A stretch of 64,000 bases of DNA from Chaetomidium leptoderma (taxonomy: Eukaryota; Ascomycota; Sordariomycetes; Sordariales; Chaetomiaceae): assembly GCA_033296705.1 (NCBI GenBank), contig MU857010.1:1-64000 (forward strand). The letters run 5' to 3'. Shown here in pieces: positions 8,633-20,599 of the stretch (the stretch's first letter is position 1; every line of letters begins with the position of its first letter). A program made the translations under genes and the position numbers. A model generated the notes under the pieces. It did not search any database, was not told where the DNA came from, and was given only the letters and a program-made list of their open reading frames with translations.

Positions 8633-11600
8633 ATGGACCCTCGGTCAGAAGCTCATGCATCGGCAGCAGGCTCTCGGAGCCAATCCTCGACGACGCTACA
8701 ATCCCACTCGCGGAGCGCTGCTACAAAAAGTCCAGCCAGACTGTCGCGCAACAGCACCAGCTCTGTACTGAAAGACAAGGGGAGAGGCAAGGACAGAGAA
8801 GTTGGGCCCGAAGATGCAGGCGAGGCTGGTACGACCACGACTGCAATCACGGGGACCGGCAACGGTACCAGCAGTAGCATCGACGTAGCTCGACCGGCGG
8901 CGGCGACCCCGGCGCATACGCCCGGTTCCAGCTCTGCCATTGATCCGCTGTCGCAGGTGAGCACCCCGAGCCCCATCCCCTGAAGATGGTCCCGACTAAC
9001 ACCAGCCTGCGCAGCATATCTTGATGCGAAAGAACACCGAACCGTCGATCCCACAACGACTGACCCAAATGGCCGAAGGTCTTGCCCGCGCTAGCTCAGA
9101 CCTCTCGAGAAATGTGACGCCAGCGGGCGAGGTACCCAAGGATAAGAGGTAGGAACTTTTACTGGGGGGCGCATTCTGGACACACGGCTGACTGTTCGCG
9201 CTGACCAACAGCAAGAAGGGGGGTTCGTTCCTGAGCAGGCTAGGCATGCGCGGCGGGCGGAAGAAGGAACTGGGAGACCTGGACTCGGATTCAGAAATGG
9301 GGAGCGAGGTTCGAATGGACGGCATCAATGCCCGCGTTTTCAGCGAAACGCTGGGCAGCCCCTTGATGGGCGGGGGCTACGTGCCCCACCACAAGGAACC
9401 GCCGCGGTACATACGAACGAAAGCGAGCAACAAGCGGACCCGAGAATTCACCCGCATGTTCCTTGCGCAGGAGCTGGTCGGGACACGGCCGCCACAGAAT
9501 GCTGAGGACTTGACTTCAGAAGTAAGCAAGGCGCCCGTGGTATCCGTCAGTGTGGCGGGCACAAACGACAGGAGCACGACAACGACCGGGGGCGCCATCT
9601 GGGCAACCGAGTTCAGCAAAGATGGCAAGTACCTTGCCACGGCGGGGCGTGACCATGTGGTCAGAATCTGGGCCGTGCTCTCAACACCCGAGGAGCGGCG
9701 CGCCTATGAAGAGGATGAGGCCGTCAGCGGCGGCGCTGAAGAGAGGCTTAGCGCGCCTGTGTTCAGGGCTCAGCCGGTGAAGGAATTCCAAGGGCACACC
9801 GGAGAAGTACTCGACCTCAGCTGGAGCAAAAACAACTTCCTGCTATCGTCCTCCATGGACAAGACTGTCAGGCTATGGCACATGAGCAGGTCGGAATGCC
9901 TCTGCACATTTAAACACAAAGACTTTGTGACCAGGTTGGCGTTCCACCCGCGAGACGACCGGTTTTTCCTGGCTGGCTCCTTGGACACCATGCTCCGGCT
10001 ATGGAGCATCCCCGACCAGGCAGTCGCGTTTTCGGCCCAGCTACCGGACTTGGTTACGGCCGTCGCCTTCTCTCCCGACGGCAAGGTGGCCATCGCAGGG
10101 CTGCTGAACGGGCTTTGCATGTTTTATGAGACCGAGGGATTGAAGCTGAGCTCGCAATTACACGTGCGATCTTCGCGGGGAAAGAATGCGAAGGGCAGCA
10201 AAATCACGGGCATCCAGACCATGGCAATGCCGCCGCCGAACCCCGTCGATATGGCGAGCTCCGCCTCGGCGTCTGTGGTCTCAGCGGATTTAACAAGCCC
10301 CGGGGAAGTGCAGGTGCTCATCACCTCGAACGACAGCCGGATACGGATCTACAGCCTGCGCGACAAATCGTTGGATGTCAAGCTCAAGGGGCCAGAGAAC
10401 CAATGCAGCCAGATTGCGGCCACCTTTTCGGACGACGGAAAGCACGTCATCTGTGGAAGCGAGGACCGGAAGACGTTTATATGGAGCCTGGCCGGCGGTG
10501 AAGCCCTAGTCCAGGACAGGGACAAATCGCCCTGCGAGTACTTTGAGGCACATGGGGACATTGTCACGACAGCCTTGTTTGCCCCTACCAGGACTAGGAT
10601 GCTACTCGACCAGAGCGGCGACCCGATCTACGACCTCTGCAACCCGCCCCCCGTCGTGCTTCAGAGCTTGGAGGAAGCCGCGAGCGCTGCCGCCAGCCAG
10701 GTTGCTCTCACCAACGAATCACAGAACCCAGCCCCAGTCGAGCCACCACCGTCTAAGCGGCCGGAGCCGAGCGCAGCTTACATTGCGCGGTCGACCCACT
10801 ACGACGGCCACATCATTGTCACAACGGGCGACACGGGCATCATCAAGGTGTTCCGGCAGGACTGTGCTGCTGCCAAGCGCCGAAATGAAAGCTGGGAAAC
10901 AGGAAGCACCTTCAGCCGCAAGCTTGCGGCCCATGGCAGCGGCTACGTCGGCGGCGGGCTCGGCCGTAGCGGCAGCATCCTGACGCGTACCAGCGCCGGC
11001 AGCACCGCGCACAGCCGGAGAGCCTCGCTGAGCCAGTCCATCGCGCCCGGCATGATCGGCCCCCCCCAATTGAACGTCGTGGGACCTCACTCGGACCACA
11101 TTCTGAGCTGGCGACAGGGAATCTCGGAGAGTGGCGGTGACCGGCGCTCGGCCCTGCTCGCCAACGGCGGCGGGACGCCCGCGCGGAGCGTGCGCTCCAT
11201 CAGCCCGACCAAGGCCAGCAGGACGTCGCTGAACTCGGCGTACAACCTCGCCAGCGAAGCGAGGAAGCAGCCCTATGCCGGGGCGTCGCCTTCGGCTGCT
11301 CGGAACCGGGCAAGCAGCACGCTGACCAGCCCGACGGCCAGCGTGTTCGGTAGCCCGTCCGAGCGCATCTCGACGCGACTGGTGAAGGATAAGGAGCGGC
11401 TGAACAAGGAGGCGCAGAGGGCGAAGGAGGAGGAGGAGGAGGGGGAGGAGTTGTCGGTCCCGCCTACGCCGGGGTTTACCCTGCGCCCGACCGCCGAGGA
11501 AAGTGGTCTGTCGTCGCAGCCGGATACGGCCGGCGGTGGCAGCTCGTCGTTCTGGAATCTGGGGCGGTGGCGGGGGATTGCCGGCTTTAGGGGGGGAGGT

Positions 11601-11996
11601 TCGTCGAACCAGGGGGGGCCAATGGGTACGCGTGTGGGGGGGAGCCACGGGAGCCAACCGTCCATGTCGTCGAAAACAAGGAACCAGACGGAGGGTTCCG
11701 GTAACGAGACGGAGGTGGCTGCTGGGGTGCCGGAGGATGATGGTGCGTCGTCGAAACAGCAGAGTGTCGGGGTGGTGTTGCCTGCGAAGCCGGGCAGTGA
11801 TGGGAAGGCTGCTCGGAGGAAGTCGATTTGCTCTGTGTCTCTGCTTCGGGAGGGGGGGAGTGACTCTGACTCCCCCTCGGTGCCGATCAACAGTGGCGTG
11901 GAAAACAAAGGTGGCTACGCAGAGGATCAGCGAGGCAGTGGTGATGGACCACCGTTCCAAGGCCATTCCCACGCCAGCCGGCTGAGTTCACTGTGA
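8633..11996 (+). CDS. WDR44/Dgr2-like WD40 repeat protein, about 1080 aa
   Basis: Three exons, 8633-8956, 9015-9148 and 9212-11996, joined by 58- and 63-bp introns with GTGAGC/GTAGGA donors and CAG acceptors; phases agree at both junctions. The Ser/Thr-rich N-terminus leads into GGSFLSRLG and a linker with PPRYIRTKASNKRTREFTRMFLAQEL, characteristic of the WDR44 / yeast Dgr2-Ymr102c family. Seven or so WD repeats follow, starting at GAIWATEFSKDGKYLATAGRDHVVRIW and including GHTGEVLDLSWSKNNFLLSS and TVRLWHMSRSECLCTF. A long low-complexity tail rich in Ser, Gly and Glu ends the protein. Metazoan WDR44 binds Rab11; whether the fungal protein does is unknown. Start chosen because exon 1 carries the open, phase-consistent frame. 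Confidence 0.85.
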
Positions 11997-12452
11997 TTGG
12001 GGTTGCTTGGAATGGGGGCGCCATTGGTGGGGTGATGTTGGTAGGGGGAAAGTTCACGGAGAACGCTTCGTCATTGCATTTAGCGAGCGGTGCTTTTTGT
12101 GCACATGGCATAGGTAGCATGTACGGCGTGATGGATGTTTGGATATGGGTCTGTATTTGGCGTTGGATGGACGATACCACGGCACGCGACATGTATACAT
12201 CTGTTGGCACCGCACATGTTGCCAAACACAATATTGAACTGCATCCACTAGTAGCCGAATGTAGATCATCTCGAGGGTATCCATCGCCAAACTATCATCC
12301 ACAAGCCACCTTCTCCCGTTGTGCCGTGTGTCTCGCTGGACATGGCCCGGTCGGTCCCCTTTGCTATAGCCGTCGTCGTCGTCGTCGTCGTCGCATCGTG
12401 TCATCAACCAGCCGCCGTTATTGCCAGCATTTAAGCAGCCTACACAACATGG
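11997..12452. other. Convergent 3' region with a (CGT)n microsatellite
   Basis: Lies between the ends of the WD40 and thioredoxin genes. About eight CGT/CGTC units occur near 12370-12395. No gene. Confidence 0.6.
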
Positions 12453-12986
12453 TCAGCATCCCCTCCTACACAAGCGCGATCTTAAAGAAGAAGAAGAAGA
12501 GCCTAAACTAACCTCTTCCACCTTCTTCTCCTCCTCCTCCCCGCCCGCTTCCCCACCCGCCGCCACCGCCTCCGCCTCCGCCTCCGCCTTGGCCAGCGCC
12601 GCGACAGCCTCAACAGCACCGACAAGACTCCTCGGATTCGCCCCGCGGATCTGCACCTGCTCGCCCTCGTCGACCTTGACCCCGGCAGGCGCGACGCTCG
12701 CCCGCACCTCGGCGTTGCCCATCGGGCTGCCGTCGACGAGGAACAAAAAGGTCGGCATGGCCGTGATGCCGAATTGCTTGGCGATGTCCTGCGCCTCGTC
12801 GACGTCCACTTTGGCAAAGGCCAGCTTGTCGGCGATGGTGTGCTGCGTCGCGAGCTTGGTGAAGAGTGGCGCGATGGCTTTGCAAGGGGGGCACCATTGG
12901 GCTGTGAAATCGAGGATGAGGTATTTGTTGGTGGCTGTTAGGGTGTTGAGCGCCTCGAGGGAGGGGACGTAGGTGGGTTCGGTCAT
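12453..12986 (-). CDS. Thioredoxin-domain protein with CPPC active site and charged tail, 177 aa
   Basis: The ATG at 12986 begins MTEPTYVPSLEALN; the frame is open further upstream but that stretch is low-complexity untranslated sequence. Residues 1-105 form a thioredoxin fold with LDFTAQWCPPCKAIAPLF (active site WCPPC instead of the usual WCGPC), FAKVDVDEAQDIAKQFGITAMPTF with the cis-proline, and LVDGSP. The change from Gly to Pro in the CXXC motif should alter redox potential. After the domain come Ala/Glu- and Glu/Lys-rich low complexity and a poly-Ser stretch encoded by a GAA/CTT microsatellite (12485-12503). A GTTAGT donor-like site near GAAGAG could splice off the last 20 residues, so the C-terminus is uncertain. 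Confidence 0.85.
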   Translation of the reverse strand: MTEPTYVPSLEALNTLTATNKYLILDFTAQWCPPCKAIAPLFTKLATQHTIADKLAFAKVDVDEAQDIAKQFGITAMPTFLFLVDGSPMGNAEVRASVAPAGVKVDEGEQVQIRGANPRSLVGAVEAVAALAKAEAEAEAVAAGGEAGGEEEEKKVEEVSLGSSSSSLRSRLCRRGC

Positions 12987-15287
12987 CTTTGCGTTTTTTT
13001 TTTTTTTGAGAAAGAAGGGGGGGGTTGAGGATTGGGGTTGGTTGGGGTTGGTTTTTAAGGGGGGGTTTTGTTGATGATGTGAAGAGGGTGGACTATGGAG
13101 TTGGTGATGGATGGTTTGGAGGAGGTTGTTGGTGGTGAGATTGGGATTGCGGGGTTCCATGGGGTCGCGGGGCAATTGGTGGTGTTCCGGCGGGGCCTCT
13201 GACGCGGCTTCTGGCGCCCCGGCCTGCCGGCTCGGCCCGGCAAATCAGCGACGCAGGGACCCTGCATTACCTCACCCGGGCCTGACTTCACTTTCTCTTC
13301 CTGCATTAGGCACCCAAACCCTGATTTTACCACCAGGGCCAACAACGGCATGGACCGACACTCACTTTACTTCATGAATCGAGGAGGCCAATTACAAAAA
13401 TACGCGGACACGTCAGCCTCGAATGCTTGACAGCAACGACAGACCCTGCTAGTGCTAGTGGAGCTACGAGAGCTACCGACCGTGGTCGTACCACTGCTGT
13501 GTCAGACCAGAAAAGGGTGGCTTACTGTTATTACGCGTCGTATGTACAGCCCGTGTGTATTATGCCAGAGAAAGTCGAATCTCCGGGATCCCGCCGGAGA
13601 TTGTGGACTACGTCGACCTACTATCTAGAGCACTGACAGATGCCAATACACAAGGAAACATTGAAAGGCCCAAGGCTATGAGGACGGTCAACTGAGAGAG
13701 GTTCCGTCGAACTTTTGCTCTCAGCTTGAGATATATTGTGGGCCGAATGTGAAATTGGACCCCAGGCATCCCTCACCTCTACTACTTGTGGCGTTCTCCT
13801 TGTATGTACGTGGTTTATTTTCGGATCTGGAATTCATCCGCCTGAATGACAGCAACCGGCCAATGACCACGCAGGGTTCGTTATGTTGTATTACAGAATA
13901 CAGACCTCGACGAGCTTCCCCGTCTCATTGGGGGCCAAGAAATGACCGAAACTCCGACCAAGAGCCGTCAAACTCTTTTGATGGAAATCACCAGTGTCTC
14001 GCTCCCAAACCGGGTCCCCCAACACGACCGACAGTACCCGCCAACTGGCTCCTTAGTTGGGTTTATTGGCGTTTCAGCCCTCCATGGTCTAACCGCGAGG
14101 CTCAGCAGCTTGATCCCCACCGTCTTTGTATTCCTGGCGCTTAATTCACGTCAACGGTCTCCACCACCACGGCCAACAACACCCTCCTTGTGATAACCGG
14201 CGTCTTCCAACTGGGTAACCTGCCGCTGGCTGGCTCGCTAAGCAATGGGGGAGCAAACATGGCACCGAAACCCACCTCGTCCAACATCACACGTGATGTC
14301 AACAGCCTGCGTGTTTCATGCATCAAGAAACCCCAGGCCCGCTCTGGGCCATTCCGGCATTACCCAACGTGCTTATTACAACGACGAAACGCCCGCAGTC
14401 AGCCTTGCAGGGTTGTGCGCCTTTCTGGCCCTTTTGCCCCTGGCCGCGTTGTGCCGACCCGGTATGTGGCCGGCAAGGCTGATTGAGTATTATAGGTCAC
14501 ATGTGACGTTGCGGAATCATACTCGGTATCGGCGAGTTTCGTTCTGTAGAAGCGCTTCCAGCGGTACTTTGCGGCCGAGTCCCTCTTTCTGGCACCAACT
14601 GTCAGTTGAAGTGGGGAATTAGAAACAAAGCAGCATGACAAGTTGCCAACTAACCCCTGAAAGAATATCAAACCAAGGCCGGGTCTTGATGGCCATGGCG
14701 AGACGCCGCCATGAGGCCCTGTAAACCCTTACTCGGTGTATCATCCACGAAGCCCTGACTACCAATGCTTCCACGCATAACAGGCTTTAGCAGTGGAGTC
14801 GAGGCAAGAGGGCTCCGAGAGGAGGCACGCGGTTTGTACTCGGTTGTCACATACCTTGTCCTCAACGAACATGGCGGCAAGAGGAACGCCGCAGTTACAG
14901 GTTACTGGTACAGAATCAGATGGGACAGCCCATTCAACCCCTTTGTGCAGCGTGTTTCTGGATAGGATTGAGTTCGGTTGGGTAGAAGACGTTAGATGGG
15001 CGAGACGGTCCCGAGGGTACGGGCAACTGTCTCGGAAAGGCCGTCTCAGGTTGGCTCACAGACTAGCTCACGCTAGCATCGACAGTTGTGGGGTTAAGGT
15101 GCCATGAGGTGTCATAATACAGCGAGAATTTGAAGTATAAAATCTTCCTACGGCGCACTAGAATCAGCATTTCACTCTACATCGCTATTCTATGCCCACA
15201 TTCGTACAGTTAGCGTCGAATGCCCTGCTTTGATCACTGTATAGCACTCGACACCACGTCTGTTTTCTCCACTGCATACTTCTGAGA
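12987..15287. other. Divergent intergenic region, 2.3 kb
   Basis: A 14-T homopolymer (12994-13007) sits directly upstream of the thioredoxin start and may act as a nucleosome-excluding promoter tract. The rest shows only short unbiased reading frames. No tRNA-like B box, repeat or protein domain recognised. Confidence 0.5.
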
Positions 15288-16447
15288 ATGGCCCAAAACA
15301 GCACATTCCGATTCGGCGTCGAGATTGAACTTCTTGTCGACAGCCCAAAGAAGCACAGGACATGGGGCTCCCTCGCCACGGACCTCAGCGAGCAGTTGGC
15401 CAAAAAGGCTGGTATACCCAACCGAGTCCACGAGAGCAGCGACTACAGCCAGTGGTCTATCGTCAAGGAGATCACTGTCCAAGACCCGGACGGCAAGAAT
15501 CCATGTTCGTCCATAGTCCTCCTCCCCCTTGACTTCCACCACCAACAACTAACCCCCAATGGAACCCACCAGACCAATACGGCATCGAGCTCGTCTCCCC
15601 AATCCACACAGCCGCCTCCCTCCTCGCCCTCAAAACCGACCTAACCAAAATCTTCAACCTCCTCGCCTCGGCAGCCTCCACCTTCACCCTGACCAAAACC
15701 CATCGTGCCTCCTCCCACATCCACATCTCCCGCACCCCCCCACTCACCACCTCCGAACTCGCCTCCCTCGCCAAAGCAACCCTCTACTTCGAACCGGCCC
15801 TGAACGCGCTCATGCCCCCCTCCCGAAGCGGCGACACATGGACATGCTCCTCCTGGGCCAAATCCAACCGCGGCCCCGACAACCCCTCCCTCGCGGGCCT
15901 GACACTCAAGGCGTGCCTAACCAAACTCGACAACGCCGCCGCCGCCGCCACTTTAGGGGGTGACGACAACACGCGCCCCCTCATCGAGATAATGAACCTG
16001 TGCTCCCCCACCACCAGCCGATGGGGTCGCACACACGGCCGACGGGCGCCGTTTGTGCGGGGCAAGACGTACAAGTGGGATTTTACCGGCCTGTTGTTGT
16101 TGTCGTCTTCGGTTATTAGAGACGATGATGATGATGCGGAGCGCGGGATTGAGGGGACGATTGAGTTCCGGCAGCCGCCGGGCAGTGTGTCGGCTGAGGA
16201 GGCCATGGGGTGGGTCACGCTTGCTGTCGCGTTTGTTGCGGGTGCTGCTGCTGGGGCGGGGGGACTTCAAGGGGGGTTCAGACTTGAAGGGGGGGAGGGG
16301 GAGGGTGGTGGTGGTGTTGGCGACTCAGAGGAGGGCGGGTGTCTGGGGGAGTTGTGGGGGGTGCTTGAACAGGGGAGGGAGGTGTTGGGGTGGGACGCGG
16401 AGGATTTGGGTGTGTTGAAGGGGCTGTTTCGGGGGGCTACTGTGTAG
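15288..16447 (+). CDS. Putative amidoligase-family protein, 363 aa
   Basis: Two exons, 15288-15504 and 15573-16447. The 68-bp intron has a weak GTTCGT donor, a CTAAC branch at 15549 and a CAG acceptor; the splice gives KNPYQYGIELVSP in frame. The opening FRFGVEIELLVD is the conserved Glu-containing strand of the amidoligase (PF12224) fold, part of the glutamine-synthetase-like/COOH-NH2 ligase group. Later family signatures are YGIELVSPI, SSHIHISRTPPLT, ATLYFEPALNALMPP, GRTHGRR and GTIEFRQPPGS. Such enzymes are predicted to form amide or isopeptide bonds using ATP, but fungal members are uncharacterised. A Gly/Glu-rich low-complexity insert lies near the C-terminus. No peptide-ligase partners are adjacent. 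Confidence 0.85.
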
Positions 16448-17057
16448 TTGATAGACTTTCTTGTTTGTTTTTTGTTGTTTGTTTTCTCGTGTAGGGAGTG
16501 GAGGATGGACATACAAGGCTCGTTTTGATACTAGGGTTCAGCTGGACTCAACCCTGGGAGGTTGTCTCAATTAGAGGATTAGGGCACTTTTCCGTTTTGT
16601 TGGGCCATGAAATGAATGTGTAACTACCGCCTACTTGGAATAATATCTCCTTTTCGTAGCAAAGGGCCTTGTGTTCCGTGGCACGCGTCGGTAAACGTCA
16701 AGTTACAAGGATAGGTACACTTAGTACCATTTGTAATTGTAGCTTATTTGATGTCGGCTTCCAATGAGGGAACTACTACTAAATTACTACACCTGTTTGC
16801 AAAGTCAAATCGCTCATTGGGTCGTTCCCAGTTCCCATGACGTTGGCTATGACGTGATGGGCGACACAGCTTCAAACGCGGGATGCAAAGAACGCCACGC
16901 CAAAAACTTGCGATCGCGCTGTGGAAAATCGTTATTCTCGTCCAGACAACACAACAATAAAACCCATTCTGGCGCGCAACTCCACCATTCAATCAAACCA
17001 ACCCGATCCCAACATATTTTCCTCCTCCAAATCAATACTGTAAGAGTGAGCATCGCG
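16448..17057. other. Intergenic
   Basis: 3' region of the amidoligase gene and promoter of the hydrolase gene. Nothing else recognised. Confidence 0.5.
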
Positions 17058-19031
17058 ATGAAGCGCATCTTACTTCTTGCCCATATCCACGGGTTCAAGG
17101 CAAGTCGCTCGCTCTCCCACTCTCATCGCCCTAGTAATCGTCCATATTCCACTAACACGGGCGCCTCCAGGGTAGCGATTTTACTTTTGGCGACTTCCCG
17201 GCCCATCTCAAAGACACGGTTGCCAACAACCTGCCGGACCACGAGGTTTCCTCGGACGTCTACCCCAAGTATGAAACCCGCGGAGAGCTGGCGCAAAGCA
17301 CCGCCGCGTTTCTAGAATGGTATGATCCCGCAACTGTCTCTCCCGGTGATCCCAGTTCTAACTCGATGCAGGCTCAAGGAGAAGGTGATGGACCTCCGAA
17401 AGGCCCATCTCGACAACCCATGGCCACCAAATGACCGGAAAGTAGGCGTCATCCTGGTTGCCCATTCGATGGGGTGAGTTTGAGCCATTCTCACATTAAT
17501 ACACCTCTCCGCGCGTCGTTACTCACCCTCTGTCAGCGGCTTTGTCGCAACCGACTGTCTCTTCCGCGTCCTCGACGAGCACCGCCAAAGCGAATCCCCC
17601 GCCAACCCCATCTTCCCCCTCATCCAAGGCATCCTGGCCTTCGACACGCCCCTCAACGGCCTTGCCCGCTCCATGTTTGTGTATGGCGCCTTCTCCAACT
17701 ACCAAAAAGTGAGCAACGTCTTCAACGTCATGACGGCCCTCTCGGCCGCCACCCCGGCCGCGCTCTCGCGCCTCGCCTCCAAGCGCGCCATCGGCACCGC
17801 CACGGGCCGCATCGCCAAGCGGACGTCCGCCAGCAGCCCGGCCTGGAAGGCCTGGCAGCTGATCGCCATGCGGACGGGCACGGTGGGCGTCATCGCGGCG
17901 GGCGGTGTGGCCGCCTATACGCACCGCAAAAAGATCGTCGAGGGCGTGCGCACCGTGCGCAGCCTGACCAAGGACGACGTCGTGCAGGGCTACCAGCAGT
18001 CGGTCGACGCGCTGGGCCAGGGCCTGGCCTACGTCAACCGCGGCAACGTCGGCGAGAGCTTCGCCTGGCTGTCGGACCACTTCACCTTTGTCGGCGCGCT
18101 GCTCAAGCAGAACGAGCTCAACCGCCGGCTGGAGCGGTTGGCGGCGCTGAAGGGGGTCGGCGTGTGCGATGTGTACGCGTCGCTCGGCGAGAATGGCTAC
18201 TGGAGTGGCGGGTATTTCGTGCCCGAGCGGACCTTTTGCGCCGTCCCGGCCAAGGACGAGCCTGAGGCCAAGTTGTTTGCCAGGCGTGTTGTGGAGGGGG
18301 CCAAGGATGAGATTGCGGCGCACATTGGTTTGTTCAAGAAGGAGAATAATACAGACTACGAGGGGACCGTGGCCGATGCGGCAAAGTTGATTGTCGACTG
18401 GTTCAACGACGAGACGGAGATCTACGATGATCCCAAGTTTGCGGAACCGCCACCGGCTGAGCCGGAGGAGACAGAAGCCATTGCCAAGGCGGTTGATAGC
18501 AGCGAGGGGATTGTGCCGACGGAAGAGGCCATCGCAAAGGAAGCCGAAAAGCAGATCCAAGAGGATACGGAAATGGCTGGGGACGACGAGGTTCCGGATG
18601 AGTGTCCGATAGACATTGCGGCTGCGGCATCCCTCGTCCCGCTGCCAGACGACATCGACCGAGATCTCTCGGAGGATGCGGGCGACGGCGGCAAGGCCGA
18701 GCAGAAGAGGGCCTACTTGCGGCACCTGTTTGGCGTTGCACAGCAGACGGGCACGAGCTTGCGCTCCTATCTGCCCTCGAAACTGCCGACCGTCGAGATG
18801 CCCAAGGTGTCGATGCCCGCCGTCAATCTACCGACTAACCTGCCCACCATGCCCAGCATGCCCACCATGCCCAACATGCCGAGTATGTCAATGCCGACAC
18901 GAATCAATCCGTTTTCCAAGAATCCGGCTGCGGAGCCAACATCAGCAGAGGGATCAAAAGAAGGTCAAGAGGCTCCGGCGGATGCCGCGAAGCACGTGGA
19001 GGAGGCCGGTGATGGCCCCTTGCGACTCTAG
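17058..19031 (+). CDS. Alpha/beta hydrolase (lipase/DUF676-like), about 595 aa
   Basis: Four exons: 17058-17099, 17171-17319, 17372-17473 and 17537-19031; introns of 71, 52 and 63 bp, all phase-consistent. The first intron starts with GCAAGT, a GC-AG intron. The protein begins MKRILLLAHIHGFKGSDFTFGDFP (oxyanion-hole HGFKG region) and carries the nucleophile elbow VILVAHSMGG about 90 residues in, followed by GILAFDTPLNGL. These place it in a fungal-type alpha/beta hydrolase family related to DUF676 lipases. A hydrophobic segment near TVGVIAAGGVAAYTH may contact membranes. The second half is acidic, then ends in Met-Pro repeats. Substrate unknown. Confidence 0.8.
18780..18900. repeat. Degenerate Met-Pro coding repeat
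   Basis: Repeated ATGCCCANC-type units encode MPSMPTMPNMPSM-like sequence near the hydrolase C-terminus. Confidence 0.7.
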
Positions 19032-19803
19032 TTACCCGTGTTACATATCTAGCCGCTGTATCTCTTGTTCACATGCAGCTGTGCCCTTAGATAAGCTCTG
19101 TACCTAAATCCTCCTTATGTTTGCTCGGTATCGCTTTCTGCTAGATGCATCACAAGTGCGTCTTGGCGAGAGGTTCGGCGCTTTCTCCCGACTTGCCCCC
19201 CACAAGCCACAGGCACCGGCCGTGGGAAGGATTAACGGCAAACAACGTTGTTACACATCGCGGGGTGATTGGATGAATCCGCCACTCTCCCGCCCGGGAG
19301 ATCCCGATGGGGAAGTTGGCGATGGTGGTTGTCTAGTGGTCTGTGGGGAACACACCCGCACGTGCTGGATTCAGGGGGTTTCGGAGTCCACCCCCCTGAG
19401 AAGAAGACCTTCCCGACGTGGTGCTTCAACGCGATCTAACTGGATCTCGGCCTCCTTGCAGCCAGCCCGGAGACCGAGTTGCATCGCGCCGGCATTGGCT
19501 GCATCGGCGGCATTGGAGGGCCCTTGGCGGAAATGAAATGGGGTGTTGCACCACAGCTTCGGTGACCTGAGATTGGTGTACGATCGGCATTGCGCTGGAC
19601 CCCCGAAGGCCCGAACCGCCGATACGTAGGATCGAGGCCGGGCCACGCTCAGGTTCCTAATCCCCATCGGAATGTTGGACCAGAAAGGCTATGTACCTCC
19701 ACGCAGCCAGTTATTTATATATGATCAAGAGATCCCCCTCCTGAGTCCCCAACTCCACGATCAGACCAGCGCACGCTCCGATTCACCACGCACCACAGAC
19801 AAG
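19032..19803. other. Intergenic, promoter of the secreted nuclease
   Basis: Holds the 3' end of the hydrolase gene and the nuclease promoter. No other gene recognised. Confidence 0.5.
19711..19723 (+). promoter_or_regulatory. Probable TATA box of the nuclease gene
   Basis: TTATTTATATATG lies about 85 bp before the start codon at 19804, in otherwise GC-balanced sequence. Confidence 0.5.
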
Positions 19804-20599
19804 ATGAAGTCGTTCATTCTCGGTTCGCTCTTGGCCGTGGCGGTCTCCGCCATCCCGATGCCAGCTCCCTCTCCCGTAAGTCACTCTGAGACAAGCAGCG
19901 CCGTAACACTCGAAGCTAACTCGGGCCTCACAGCCTGGCATTCCTTCGGCCACGGCAGCAAAGAGCCAACTGTCTTCGCTTACTGTCAAGGCTTCATATG
20001 ATGACGGCAACTACAGCCGTGCGAAGTTCCCGCACTGGCAAACGGCCAGCGGCACATGCGACACTCGGTACGGCCCCCTGTCGTCTTCCCTTCCTTCTTT
20101 TTTGATGAAAGGCGAACTGATTTGTCGCAATCAGGGAATACGTTCTCAAGCGCGATGGCACAAACGTCGTGACCAACTCCGCTTGCAGCGCCACGTCAGG
20201 AACCTGGTTCTCCCCTTACGACGGCGCTACTTGGACCGCCGCTTCGGACGTCGACATTGACCACATGGTCCCGCTGAAGAATGCCTGGATTGTAAGAGCC
20301 CCCGCCCCGCCCTCTTTTAACAACCCATTGCTGACCCCCTGAATTAGTCCGGCGCCAACACGTGGTCGACGGCCAAGCGCACCCAGTTTGCGAACGACAT
20401 TGATATCCCCCAGCTGTGGGCCGTCACCGACAACGTCAACCAGTCGAAGAGCGACAAGTCCCCGGATGCCTGGAAGCCGCCCGTCACGTCCTTCTACTGC
20501 ACCTACGCCAAGAGCTGGGTGTATGTCAAGTATGCCTATACTTTGAGTATCACTTCGGCTGAGAAGTCGGCTCTGACCAGCATGTTGAACACTTGCTGA
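19804..20599 (+). CDS. Secreted HNH-type nuclease (DUF1524-like), 204 aa
   Basis: Four exons: 19804-19875, 19934-20067, 20135-20291 and 20348-20599, joined by 56-67-bp introns with canonical signals and consistent phase. A signal peptide is evident (MKSFILGSLLAVAVSAIPMP). The mature part has YDDGNYSRAKFPHW and the nuclease motif DVDIDHMVPLKNAW, in which the Asp-His pair is the expected metal/catalytic site of the GmrSD-C-terminal/DUF1524 HNH fold. The following WSTAKRTQFAND and SKSDKSPDAWKPP match secreted members of the family. Cys pairs (TCDTR, NSACS, FYCTYAK, LNTC) suggest disulfides. Likely an extracellular DNase for nutrient scavenging or defence; specificity is not visible. Confidence 0.88.

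Noticed and set aside
10719..11972. Long open frame antisense to the WD40 gene
   Set aside because: Product of GC-rich coding sequence on the other strand; no domain, Arg/Pro-rich.
13427..15107. Several short plus-strand frames between the thioredoxin and amidoligase genes
   Set aside because: No domain, signal peptide, codon bias or splice support.
17523..18725. 400-codon antisense frame across the hydrolase gene
   Set aside because: Shadow frame; the sense strand has introns, motifs and phase consistency.
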